Assembly: GCA_951640165.1 (NCBI GenBank)
Contig: OX621251.1
Span: forward strand, 31,334,893 to 31,398,892
Reading direction: 5' to 3'
Source: Pseudoips prasinana
Lineage: Eukaryota; Arthropoda; Insecta; Lepidoptera; Nolidae
Length of the DNA stretch: 64,000 nt
Part shown: piece by piece, positions 1 to 10,179 of the stretch
Layout: the number at the start of each line of letters is the position of its first letter
Numbering within the stretch: position 1 is the stretch's first letter
Program-made: the position numbers and the translations under genes
The notes under the pieces: generated by a model
Seen by the model: the letters and a program-made list of their open reading frames with translations, nothing else
What the model was told of the DNA's origin: nothing
Databases searched by the model: none

Positions 1-1
1 A

Positions 2-32
2 GGCGGGAGCTCCGCTTCGCATCGCTCCCGCC
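2..32. repeat. GC-rich hairpin at window edge
   Basis: An 8-bp perfect inverted repeat (GGCGGGAG at 2-9, CTCCCGCC at 25-32) surrounds a 15-nt spacer. It directly abuts the left long inverted repeat of the nested element. The counterpart flank at the right end does not contain it, so it is probably flanking sequence or an end-specific hairpin. The sequence to its left is outside the window. Confidence 0.5.
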
Positions 33-152
33 TTAGTCTTCTAACCTATCCTATCCGAGCCGGATTGCACTGACTCGGGGTGATAACGATAATTAATTTC
101 GACCTAACAATATTATGGCTCCACTTTACATTAGGTCCCGTCGATTTGGAGC
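32..152. repeat. Left long inverted repeat of element A
   Basis: Inverted match to 13468-13584. The innermost part, ATTAGGTCCCGTCG, is also found at the right end of copy B near 31241-31254. The ~25 bp outside GGTCCCGTCG is shared with copy B only on this side. Confidence 0.7.
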
Positions 153-411
153 TTCATATTTGTTTTGCATATAGTTATTGTTTATGTAAACACATATACA
201 AAATCGCAAACACAGGAGCTGCACAGTTTTCGAGACAAAAAATCGTAAGTTTAATTTTTATATTAAATAATTAATAGTTCCTAAAGATATATTAGCTATA
301 ACTATATAAGTAAAAATTAAAAACTACATTAAACCTACATAGATATAAAATAAACTAAATCTAAACAGCGTCAAAAAAGTCCTCATCGTTGTCGGGGAAC
401 GTATACATATA
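153..411. other. Internal non-coding arm of element A, shared with copy B
   Basis: AT-rich sequence whose reverse complement is found almost unchanged at about 30988-31240. It has no supported ORF. The match stops near GTCGGGGAAC (391-400), where later insertions begin. Confidence 0.7.
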
Positions 412-835
412 CAGGGTTACTGGTAACTCGACGTATTCCTTGCAGGACGTCATAGTAGGGCTAAAATGCAACAAATTAAGCCACCAAATGTTCTACCGAA
501 ATTCAGTAGTTTTTGAGTTAGTTCGATTTTTAGAGTTTTTATGAATAATCCCAGATTAAATCATTTGAAACCAATTTAAAAATTATTTACGGCGCGACAG
601 TACAGAAATTTTAAGTTATTATCGTAGTTGATGCCGTAGCAGATCTTTGTTAATAATTAAAAGTTCAAAAATGCCTTAAACCTTGGCAAATATCACTAAT
701 CAAACATTTTTTTTTTTGTAATTTTTGTTGTTACTCCATACAAATTGTTGTCTAGTGCAAAAATAAAATACTACGCCTGATGTACAAATTACTAGGAAAA
801 TATCCTTGTCTTATCAGCTATTCAGAAAGGTATGA
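412..835. repeat. Left ~424-bp TIR of mariner-like element
   Basis: Reverse complement of 2398-2821, with differences at only a few positions (for example GGGCTAAAA against GGGTTAAAA). Homology fades after AAAGGTATG near 835. Confidence 0.85.
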
Positions 836-1145
836 TTGTCAATACTTTTGCATGTATGACAGGGTAGAGAAGAGTTTTATGGGGAGCAGGTAAAATTGTG
901 AGACAATCAACATTTTGTTTGTTATTCGTAGAATTCGTAGTTTTACCTGAGCTTGAACTCCAAACACACGGTAAGCTTTGTGATTGGTTACTATTGTTCT
1001 CTCGGCATGACTCGGGGTGCGATTTTCTGGTCGTCAGCGTTAGTCAGTCTCAACTCTACGTCGCGCAAGCTCGTGTTTTGTTATCTGGCTATCCCTATCG
1101 CGTATCTTGCTCTCGTGCTGTGCTGTGCCTTCATAAGTGCTGACT

Positions 1146-2228
1146 ATGGCTGCATATTCTAATCCTGAATACGCTGACATAATTTACTGTTACGGACTTT
1201 GTGACGGTAACGCTGCTGAAGCGCGGAGAGAATATGGACTTCGCTTTCCCAACCGCCGACTCCCACACGTTAGTGTCTTCGGATCGACTTATCGGCGAAT
1301 ATCTGAAACTGGCAGCGTCCAAAGAACCAGGCAAATTGACACTGGTCGTTCCCGGAGATACACGGCTGACGACGAAGAGCTGATTCTTCAACGTTTTATT
1401 GACGACCCCAACATATCGACAAACATCGTAGCGCGTGAGCTTGGTATGTCACAGTGGAAAGTCTGGTCTGTAGTTCACTTGTCAGGCCGACATCCATATA
1501 ACTACCAACCAGTCCAGTCATTAGAAGAGGGAGATCCGCCGAGACGGCTTGAATTTTGTCGTTTCATGCTGAATGCCGACGCCGAAGGCGAAAACTTTTT
1601 AAAAAACATTCTGTGGACCGATGAGTCATGTTTTGACCGTGATGGTATCACAAACTACCACAACTTACATTACTGGGCACCGAAAGCAGAAGCAAACCCT
1701 AAAAAACTGAAACCAACCGCATCCCAGCGTAGGTTCTCGCTTAATGTTTGGATGGGTATTATCGACGACAAATTGATCGGCCCACATTTTTTACCCCGAA
1801 CACTAAATGGGGAACTTTATGAAGATTTCCTTAGAAATCATTTAACACCACTGCTCGCGGATGTACCGGAAGAAAGAAGAGCAAACATGATTTATCAACA
1901 TGACGGATGTCCAGCCCACTTCCGAATCACAATTCGACAATTGCTGGATGAAAACTATCCAAACCGATGGATAGGGCGCGGTGGGCCGATTCCGTGGCCT
2001 GCGCGAAGCCCTGATCTGACGCCCCTAGACTTTTACGTCTGGGGTCATATGAAAGACCTAGTTTATGTGACCCCAGTAAATTCAATTGAAGAACTAAGGG
2101 AGAGAATAACAGATGCGGCGGACCAGATGAGGGCAACAATCACATCAAGAATCACAAAAACTGAAATGAGGAAGCGAATAAGAACATGTATTCGAAACCG
2201 AGGGCAGCACATCGAACAAGACGTGTGA
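1146..2228 (+). CDS. Tc1/mariner-type transposase, DUF4817-like HTH plus DDD catalytic domain
   Basis: Cut-and-paste DNA transposase of 360 aa, acting on the flanking TIRs. The N-terminal ~50 residues (IIYCYGLCDGNAAEARREYG, FPNRRLPH, ISETGSV) match the DUF4817 helix-turn-helix type found in insect mariner-like transposases. The catalytic DDE/D triad is visible as WTDES (Asp159), HDGCPAH (Asp253) and SPDLTPLDF (Asp290). Spacing between the second and third Asp is 36 residues, or 41 if the Asp of PLD is the ligand. The first true ATG is 1146; the frame is open a little further upstream but only from non-ATG codons. No stop or frameshift is present, so it may be functional. Assignment to a named DDxD subfamily is uncertain. 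Confidence 0.85.
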   Translation: MAAYSNPEYADIIYCYGLCDGNAAEARREYGLRFPNRRLPHVSVFGSTYRRISETGSVQRTRQIDTGRSRRYTADDEELILQRFIDDPNISTNIVARELGMSQWKVWSVVHLSGRHPYNYQPVQSLEEGDPPRRLEFCRFMLNADAEGENFLKNILWTDESCFDRDGITNYHNLHYWAPKAEANPKKLKPTASQRRFSLNVWMGIIDDKLIGPHFLPRTLNGELYEDFLRNHLTPLLADVPEERRANMIYQHDGCPAHFRITIRQLLDENYPNRWIGRGGPIPWPARSPDLTPLDFYVWGHMKDLVYVTPVNSIEELRERITDAADQMRATITSRITKTEMRKRIRTCIRNRGQHIEQDV

Positions 2229-2397
2229 AATGTATGTCATAAAAGTTATTAAATTGAAATTTATTAAAAATAATAATAACATTCACGAAATTGTTTTATT
2301 TGATTTTCCGAATAATCACCTTTTTGTGAGACGCACGTCTTCCTGTACTAAATCAAAAACGATTTTCATAATGTAGTCCATGACTTTGTATTAACAT

Positions 2398-2821
2398 TCA
2401 TACCTTTTTGGATAGCTGATAAGATAAGGATATTTTCCTAGTAATTTGTACATCAGGCGTAGTATTTTATTTTTGCACTAGACAACAATTTGTATGGAGT
2501 AATAACAAAAATTACAAAAAAAAAAATGTTTGATTAGTGATATTTGCCAAGGTTTAAGGCATTTTTGAACTTTTAATTATTAACAAAGATCTGCTACGGC
2601 ATCAACTACGATAATAACTTAAAATTTCTGTACTGTCGCGCCGTAAATAATTTTTAAATTGGTTTCAAATGATTTAATCTGGGATTATTCATAAAAACTC
2701 TAAAAATCGAACTAACTCAAAAACTACTGAATTTCGGTAGAACATTTGGTGGCTTAATTTGTTGCATTTTAACCCTACTATGACGTCCTGCAAGGAATAC
2801 GTCGAGTTACCAGTAACCCTG
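2398..2821. repeat. Right ~424-bp TIR of mariner-like element
   Basis: Reverse complement of the left TIR (412-835), ending in CCAGTAACCCTG followed by TATA. Confidence 0.85.
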
Positions 2822-3044
2822 TATATACCTGCACATAGTAATTTCGATGAATTTATGGCTAGGCTTGAAAAGCTATTACAGCATTTCCTCAATAAAAAAT
2901 GCATAATTTGTGGGGACTATAACGTTAATATAATGAATGATAATTTTAGACGAAATTCATTTTTATCATTATTATTGTGCTATAATTTTAAATATTTAAT
3001 AGATACACCCACTTTCAGGCGCAACCAATCCGAATCATGTATAG
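2822..3044 (+). pseudogene. LINE AP-endonuclease domain fragment
   Basis: The frame reads IPAHSNFDEFMARLEKLL and then CIICGDYNVNIM. The second motif is the GDxN core of the exonuclease-endonuclease-phosphatase (AP-like) domain of LINE ORF2. It reads through YLIDTPTFRRNQSESCI and stops where the TIR transposon begins at 3045. Rejoining to 5595 restores SCIDNF in frame, which shows the interruption is an insertion. The N-terminal half of the domain is absent. Confidence 0.75.
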
Positions 3045-5594
3045 GGGTCATACACAAAAAGAGTAAAAAAAGTGTTCATGTAATGGATCATCTAAAAGAG
3101 CATATCAATGAATATTTGAACGAATTTAAATAGTATAGTCCCTTTATTTCTACATATTTTAATCACATCTTGGAAAATATTACGTTTCAGTCATACATTA
3201 TTATAGAATTTATCATCAAAAAGTCTCTTGCTGTGGACTGTTACAAACCGAAGTTTTACCATTTGTGCTATGTTTAAAAATAGTTATAATACACTATTTA
3301 CTTAAATTATTTACGTGTAATAAAAACAATTTAGTACAGATGGTAACAATATGATTAAAAAAATATATGGTTCTTAATTGTGTGAAATAAATCAATTAAA
3401 ATTATGGTTACATAATTTTGAGTCTGGTCTGTGGACATGGTAAAAAAACAAGAAAAAAATCTTTTTTGGACCATACTATACTTTTGTTTTTCTCTGTCAG
3501 CAACACTAAATATCTGTCATTACGGCGTTTGATATATTGCTGTTGCGATTGCAAAGTGAGTGAATATATTTTTTTTATTCCAAAACACATATAATTGTAA
3601 AAGTTCTGGTGTTCTTTCCTGTTACGATTATAAATACGTAAGTATTGCTTTTAAAAAATTTTATATTTTGTTTTTTTATGAGCATTTAGTGAAAGTATAT
3701 GAAAAGCATGCAGCTTGATTTCTAACCTCAAAACATACTACTTAGCGCATAACTTTTTTTAAATAAATCTCTTCTGTGGATGTCTTTTCTGTGACCACCG
3801 TGTCCACAGAAAAGATTATGTCCACGAAGGAGGCTTAATAGATTTATTATTATTTAATTGAATTATAGAAAAGCTAAAAAATTGTGTAAATATTTTGGTA
3901 CAATATATACTATGATAAAGCATTTAATTTTTGTAGTCGATTTAAGTTTTTTTTATGATATGATATGATTTAATAGAGGAAACTTAAATAAAATCTTTTA
4001 TTACTACTCATTTTAATTGGAGGGTTTAACGTTTACTTTGGGGTCATGTCTGGTGTGTTATGTGTGGTTTACTTGTATCTTGATGTCTATATAATTTTAT
4101 TTTTAATGGTAATGCATACTTGTTGTTTTTTTAGTTAGGGTGCCACGAGCAAGCAGATCGTAACTTCACTTTCCGACGAAGAAAAAAAAAGAAGTCGTCG
4201 TGAACAAAAGAAGTTGAGCATGAAATGCGCTCGTGCAAGAATGAGCGAAGCAGACATTGAACAGAGAAAAAACAAAGATAAAGAAAGATACGAGAAAAAT
4301 AAAAGAAGAAAAAAAGACTACACTCTCAGACAGCAACGAAATATTGTAAAGTATAAATCCATGTTCCATCATATTGACATTTACTTGAATAAAATATTTT
4401 AACGAAAAGGGCCATGGTAAAGGTGCTCCACATGGACTAGAAGGCTGTGTTAAAAGACTTGCAGATGATTTTATAGCGAAAGGTCACAATATTTATAATT
4501 TAGATAGTCTTATGAAATGTTTACGTCATAATTACAAAGGCATTTAGATTCATAAAATTGATGAGTCATCTATTTTAGATGTTGATAATGTTTTAGATTC
4601 GAGTATCACTTGTCCCTTCAAGGGTACGCTTAGAACACACCAGGTGACATAGAGTGTCAATTACCCTTCAGTCCTTCAAGTAAGGCGTTTGAGTTGTTTG
4701 ATTTGTGCAGCCGATGTGCATTACCCCAATAATGGCATAGGTCAAATAAACGTGCAAATGAAGACGTTAGATTCGCCTCGGGTATTGTTTGCTCTAGATT
4801 CTGGGTCAAACACTCCTGAAGTTGAATCTGTATCTAATTCTCCTGAGATACCAGCAACACCCGACGCATCAGCAGTATCAATCTCACCTGGTTTTTTAGA
4901 GAGATTTACACAAGATGCTGGTATTGAATATCATCAGTAACCACGCAGGCCTATGAAGCGGGCACTGCGTATATATTTTCTTTTGACTCTGAATGCTCCA
5001 TGAACTTTTCATCAAAGAAGCGATCGACATCAATACCTTTAAATGATCCAGACCTTTTTGACAGTTCTTTGGAAATATTTGCAAACCCTTATAATAATAT
5101 AATTTAGTTACTTTATCAAAATATGATTAGCTACCTAAAGAAATACATAACACCTGGGCTTTGAAAAATTACCGTTTATTTGGATTATTATATAATTTTC
5201 ATTGTGATTTTTCAGTCCACCAAAATGAAATTCCTTTCTGTAGACATTCTTTTTTTATTATTTATTTTCCAATTGATTCAATTACGTTGACTTCTTATTT
5301 GCGTTTTATAATTCGTTTATAGCAGGAAGTACATATGTTTAGTTATTTTATCTTATTAGATTTTAGTTTACGCTGAATAACAGCATTTTATCTATTTTGT
5401 AGACCAAGTCGCCTCTTCTGTGGTCCTTAAAAATATAAAAAATGTGATTTATATAAAAAAATTAACATATTGATCTCCAACATAGTGATTAAAACACTGA
5501 TTATTAATAATGAAGTAATAAATATTTCGTTTCGCAATGTTTCTGAGAAGTTTTATTTTTGCCCCTTTGTGTGTTACCTTTTTGTGTATGACCC
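3045..5594. mobile_element. Decayed TIR DNA transposon with 4-bp ATAG target duplication
   Basis: The ends are GGGTCATACACAAAAAG at 3045 and its exact reverse complement ending at 5594. The target duplication ATAG flanks it (3041-3044 and 5595-5598), and its removal restores the LINE reading frame exactly. At 2550 bp it could once have carried a transposase, but only broken pieces remain (about 4150-4940). A 4-bp target duplication with GGG termini recalls the Sola superfamily, but no diagnostic domain was found, so the superfamily is open. Confidence 0.85.
4152..4940 (+). pseudogene. Broken ORFs of the ATAG-flanked DNA transposon
   Basis: Three disconnected plus-strand stretches survive. 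A very basic Lys/Arg/Glu-rich helix lies at about 4152-4400 (ARARMSEADIEQRKNKDKER). A segment at 4415-4545 (KGAPHGLEGCVKRLADDFI) resembles a Gly-rich KGAxxG...CVKRxAD block that I associate with the C-terminal part of some insect DNA transposases. A Ser/Pro-rich tail with a CxxC lies at 4689-4940. Stops and frameshifts separate them, so no functional product is expected. The similarity is from memory and weak. Confidence 0.45.
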
Positions 5595-7116
5595 ATAGAT
5601 AACTTTTTAACAAACTTACCAGACAGTCTTATTGAAAACACTAGTATTGATTACAATGGGCTTTCAGATGGACACGCAGGACTGTTTTGCAAGTTACGGT
5701 TGGAAAAAGTTGAACTAAAAAATCAACCACATTATGTGCGTGTATACAGAAGAAGCTATACTGATCAAAACAAGAAAGACTTTAGAAAAAAGCTCTTAGA
5801 GATTGATTGGAATACAGGAATTAATACATTTATAAGTAACTATAAAGAGCTTCATTCATCTACCTTTAAGAGACGCAAAATAAAAATTAACATTAAAAGA
5901 AACAGATTATCTACGTGGATAACGAAAGGTGTAAAGGTAGCTAGTAAAATGATGACGTGTTCTTGGTACAGTAGACAAGTCACTATGCCAGAAATCTGTT
6001 CTTGAATATCATAATAGATATATTAGATTGTTTAGAAAAGTAGTTAGTGCTGCAAAAAGGAATTATATAAGGGAAAAAATTAAAAAAGCATGTGATTCTA
6101 ATAAAGAGATTTGGAAGATAGTTAATGATCGGCGGAATGTACCAAAAACCATTAATAAAGAACAATTTTTACTAAAACTTAATGGTACTGTCATCAGCAA
6201 TGCCTCGGATGTAGCCAATCATTTTTCAAAAGTATTTAATAGCTTTGTACGCCTCAATACTTGTGATCCCAAATTAGCTATTGCATATTTGAAGGAAAGT
6301 GTTGGTAGGGTTGACTCTGACATGGATTTTGATATAATTACACCTCGAGAGGTTCAAAATATGGTGAACAAAATGAGTAATAAGTCATCTGTTGGTTATG
6401 ATGAAATACCTATCTCCATTATTAAGGATAACATTGATTTGTTGGTGGACCCACTGGCATCACTTTTTAATGAATGTGTAGCATCTGGTCTCTTCCCTGA
6501 TCAATTTAAAATTTCCCGAGTTCTACCAATTTTTAAAAAAGGCTCAAGAACGGACCCGTCTAATTACAAACCAATTTCATTACTACCGGTTCATTCAAAG
6601 GTTTTAGAAAAAATAATGAAGGATCGCCTAATTAAGCACATGAGATGTCACAAGATCCTATTTAGTGAACAGTACGGATACCAAAAGTCAATAGGTACCA
6701 CCGATGCTATAGAAGCCCTAATTGATGAGGTTATCTGTAAATTAAACAACAAATACAAAGTAGCAGGTATATTTTTGGATTTTAGCTCCGCGTTTGATAC
6801 AGTAGATTATGACATTCTAGTTGCTAAAATGGAACACTATGGCGTACGAGGTAACACCTTAAAGTTATTTAACTCCTACTTGCGTAATAGACGACAATAC
6901 ACAGAAATCAGGTCGATAGTAGATGGAGAAGAAAAAGTATTCAGATCAGATTTGGTTACAAAATCAGCAGGAGTTCCGCAGGGCTCTGTTTTGGGTCCAA
7001 TCTTCTTTATTCTCTTCTTAAATGATCTTATTCCACATTTAAAAATCTGTTCTCCAGATACAAAACTTATTATCTTCGCAGATGACACAAATGCCATAGT
7101 ATCAGCAGATAATATT
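5595..7116 (+). pseudogene. LINE ORF2, linker and reverse transcriptase portion
   Basis: The segment starts at IDNFLTNLPDSL, changes frame near 5990-6010, then stays open to ~7116. RT motifs are in order: YKPISLLPVHSKVLEKI, QYGYQKSIGTTDAI, the catalytic Asp in GIFLDFSSAFDTVDYD, GVPQGSVLGPIFFILFLNDL and the FADDTNAIV box. The frame is cut right after the FADD box (SADN), where the T-rich tail of another LINE begins. The enzyme would reverse transcribe the LINE RNA at the target nick. It is inactive here because of the missing 5' part, the frameshift and two insertions. Confidence 0.85.
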
Positions 7117-8330
7117 TTTATTTTATTTTATTTTATTTATTCGGGAAAACAAACAGATATACATTGAGCATTAGGTACTTAATTCTAAACATATAAATTT
7201 ATGAAATGTATTTCCAACCACATTTTCCACAGGTTGCGATAATAATATTTAAGAAATATAAACCAGAGGCACAACAAGTATTATAGCCTAGTATTATCAT
7301 GCAAGCACATTAGATTGAAAGAAAAAAAAAAGTTACAAAGATAGAAAAGTAATAAATTAGTAATAAGTAATGAATGATTGGATTTCACATTATTAAAGCG
7401 AAGAGAAAAAAAAAAAAAGGTAATTATATAAAAATATTTTGTGTGTTTTAAGAATAGTGGAGTAGTACGATGGTTAATTGTTTCCGCCAAGCACTTCAAT
7501 GATCTTTTGCTTAAATTGGTACATAGAACATGCAAAAATATCAAGTTCATTGAAATGGATATTGTATTCGTTCACTAACCGATGCATGGGAGCGCGTACA
7601 CCAGCGTTGGTTCTACAAAACCCAACTGCAAATAGTGTGCGCGCCCTAACCTCTCGACGGTGAACTGTTCTTGGAACTGAGTAACATAATTTATTGTTGA
7701 TTTCGGTGCAGTCAACATTATTATGGCAAACTTTGTGAAGCATCATAGCTTCCAGTTGAGTACGTCTACATTTTAAAGAAAGCATCTTGTATCTACTCAG
7801 TAACTGCGGGTATTTTAGACGACCTCGGTGGCATCTATAGTGCATGGATCGAAGGAACTTACGTTGTACAGCTTCAATTTGATCAACATATTTGCTATAA
7901 AGTGGATTCCACACACAGCATGCATATTCCAATTGAGATCTTATTAGTGTCTTATATAAAATTAGGTATGTGGATACGTTTTTAAAATCCTTGCTCGCTC
8001 TCATAACAAAACCGAACATCTGAAAGGCTTTGTTCACAATGCTTTCTATATGTACATCAAGGTGTAGCTTTGAGTCCATTAGGACACCAAGATCACGTAT
8101 TGACGAGACATGTGCTAGATCGACATTGTTGAGCTTATATATGTAATTTATTTTCCTCTTGTTTTTGGTGAATGAGATACTGTTGCATTTAGGTATACTT
8201 AAATGAAGTTTGTTATGATAACAATATGTAGACAACCTATCTAAATCTTGTTGGAAAAGGTTACAGTCATCCATGGTGTTAATAATTCTGTATGTCTTTA
8301 GGTCATCTGCGTACAAAAGAAATCGTAGAA
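7117..8330 (-). mobile_element. 5'-truncated minus-strand LINE fragment inserted in the RT gene
   Basis: The left boundary on the plus strand is a TTTTATTTTATTTTATTTTA run, i.e. the 3' tail of a minus-strand LINE. The body carries the end of an RT ORF and ~300 bp of 3'UTR. The right boundary is at ~8330, just upstream of the FLLYADD box, so the 5' part was never copied. A TCGTAGAATCCAA direct repeat lies at the right junction (8323-8350). The host LINE resumes at ~8340 with SKINTVLKIFEEW. Confidence 0.75.
7474..8330 (-). pseudogene. C-terminal LINE RT fragment (from YADD to stop)
   Basis: About 285 codons are open from FLLYADDLKTYR, the catalytic YADD box, through the RT thumb (LGVLMDSKLHLDVHI; ILYKTLIRSQLEYACCVWNP; QRKFLRSMHYR) to the natural stop. 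The fingers, palm motif A and endonuclease are missing, so it cannot be active. The thumb resembles jockey/CR1-group insect LINEs. It differs clearly from the LINE it interrupts, so the two belong to different families. Confidence 0.8.
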
Positions 8331-8339
8331 TCCAATCGT

Positions 8340-9121
8340 AGAATCCAAAATTAATACAGTGTTAAAAATATTTGAAGAATGGTTTAATATAAATAATTTA
8401 AAACTTAATATAAGTAAAACTAAATGTGTGTTGTTTAAATCAACAGTTAGGAATAATGTTAACTTACAAGTAGTATCTTCTGGTAATAAAGTAGAAGTAA
8501 CTGATAACATAAAATTTTTGGGAGTTAACATTAGCGCATATTTAAATTGGAAAGAGGAAACAATGGCCATAACCAACTCTATTAGTTCTGCATGTTATGC
8601 GATTAGAAGCCTAAGAGAAGAGCTCAGTCTGGAACAATTAAGGATGGTGTACTTTGCCTTGGTAGAATCTAAGCTGAGGTACAGCATTTTACTTTGGGGA
8701 AATAGCTACCAATATAATGTTCATAGGACATTTGTAATACAGAAAAGAGCTATCAGAACAATGCTCCGCCTGAAGCAAACTGAATCGTGTAGGGAGCACT
8801 TCGTGACTTTAAAGATCTTGACGGTTCCCTGTCTTTATATTCTGGTTCTGTTAGTCAATTTTGTTAAAAATCTGCATAAATTTGAAACCAATGAAGAAAG
8901 ACAGATTAGGGAAAGCACTCGAAGAAAAGATATACCTTCAACGATTCTACCGAAACTTAATGTAGTTAAACATAGTTCTAGAGTCCAATCAGTTTTTCTG
9001 TATAATAAATTACCCGTGGAACTTAAAAGCATATACAGTACTAATTTATTTAAAAACAAATTAAAGTCGTTATTATTGAGGAAAGGCTATTATAGCGTTA
9101 ATGAATTTATAAATGACAAAT
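8340..9121 (+). pseudogene. C-terminal part of the interrupted host LINE ORF2
   Basis: Continues the RT of 5595-7116 after the inserted fragment. SKINTVLKIFEEWF, LKLNISKTKCVLF and IKFLGVNISAYLNW are the usual post-YADD thumb motifs, and RMVYFALVESKLRYSILLWG follows. It ends at a TAG near 9121 and then an AT-rich 3'UTR to ~9222. No stops occur inside the segment, which suggests the interruptions are not very old. Confidence 0.8.
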
Positions 9122-9531
9122 AGTGGACATAATTATGATGTATTTAAGTTATGTATGAATTACCTTATTAGATTTATTGTCTTTGTGTCTTTGTATTTTA
9201 TCGTTTTAATATGATTTTAATTTACGGCACACAGTCACGATTTGACAAAACCCAACGACCAATCAGAACAAAGGATCATGGGTGGTACAATAACCGGTTA
9301 TCAGAACAATGCGTACGCCCGCCGACGACATGCCAGGTAGCTCACTCGTTTACTTCGGTTCGTAGAGTGCGCATCTTTGTTTGTTACTGTGTTGTGAAAA
9401 CGTTACTTGACCCTGGCTTGTGTAGGTACATACTGACTTCTGGAATCTGCTCTAAACCACGATTTGGCTCGAATATACGGAGTCAGATTTTTCACTATTG
9501 AATTGGATCTACATATTTAAACCAAGCTTTG

Positions 9532-10138
9532 GTAAGTAATATTTTACTAGTTACAAGGAGTATAAAGCATGTTTGGATGTACTATAAGAATATTTTTAGT
9601 ATTGTGTTTGTTCGCTTGACCTGCTGAACATACCATGAGTCTTAATATTGTTAAATCTTTAATAGAGTATGAACCAGTGAGCTTAGTGCGAAACAAAATT
9701 ATGATATTCTAGTAATGTAGTCGCAATTCAGCTAACTACACTATTAACCGACATTTTACTGGAATCCGTATATAATTTGAATGCCCTGTGTCCTCTTGCA
9801 ATGTATTGGTAAAATAAATTACTATAGGCCTCATCTACTTCTCTACAAAATATTCTACGTAACAAGCCCTTTCATTTGATACCCATATTGATGGAATTGA
9901 AAAAAAAAAATAAGTTGTCCGCCATCTTGTAACGGCAGCCATTTTGGATTGACAATAATATTGAATATACATAATTGTATTGTCACCAGAATCAAAGGTG
10001 AATACCAAATTTTAGATCAATCGGTTGACAGGAAGAGGGTGAAATTTCAATGACTAAATTTGATCCACGAAAAATAAAACAAACGGAGTAAGCTAAATAA
10101 ACTAAATAAAATGTAATTTTTTCATGTCTTTGTTTTAG
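9532..10138 (+). other. Probable 5'UTR intron of the hAT transposase gene
   Basis: The donor CTTTG|GTAAGTAAT at 9532 and the acceptor TTTGTTTTAG|GTGATA at 10137-10138 fit insect consensus sites. The acceptor lies 41 nt upstream of the transposase ATG, and no coding frame crosses the intron. The intron contains an AT-rich stretch with no gene. Confidence 0.55.
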
Positions 10139-10179
10139 GTGATATATACGAGGTTCCATCTCTAAAACAAAGTTCAGAT

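Larger units (their letters stand above)
412..2821 (+). mobile_element. Tc1/mariner-like transposon with very long TIRs
   Basis: The ends CAGGGTTACTGGTAACTCG (412) and its reverse complement (ending 2821) are flanked by TA/TATA, the target expected of the IS630-Tc1-mariner group. The terminal inverted repeats are unusually long (412-835 and 2398-2821, about 424 bp) and differ by only a few bases. Between them is one intact transposase ORF preceded by ~300 bp of GC-richer sequence that may be a promoter. The near-identity of the TIRs and the open frame suggest a recent insertion. It sits at the junction of element A and a 5'-truncated LINE. Confidence 0.85.
2822..9222 (+). mobile_element. 5'-truncated non-LTR retrotransposon (LINE), doubly interrupted
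   Basis: One LINE in the plus orientation is split into three pieces: endonuclease remnant 2822-3044, linker and RT 5595-7116, and post-RT C-terminus plus 3'UTR 8340-9222. The interruptions are a TIR transposon (3045-5594) and a minus-strand LINE fragment (~7117-8330). The coding sense continues across each interruption. The 5' end is missing, and the piece begins next to the mariner-like element. The jockey/CR1-group assignment rests on the FADDT box and the AP-type endonuclease. Confidence 0.8.

Noticed and set aside
898..1162. ORFs upstream of the mariner transposase
   Set aside because: Overlapping frames in the GC-richer promoter-like region, without domain features; best read as 5'UTR.
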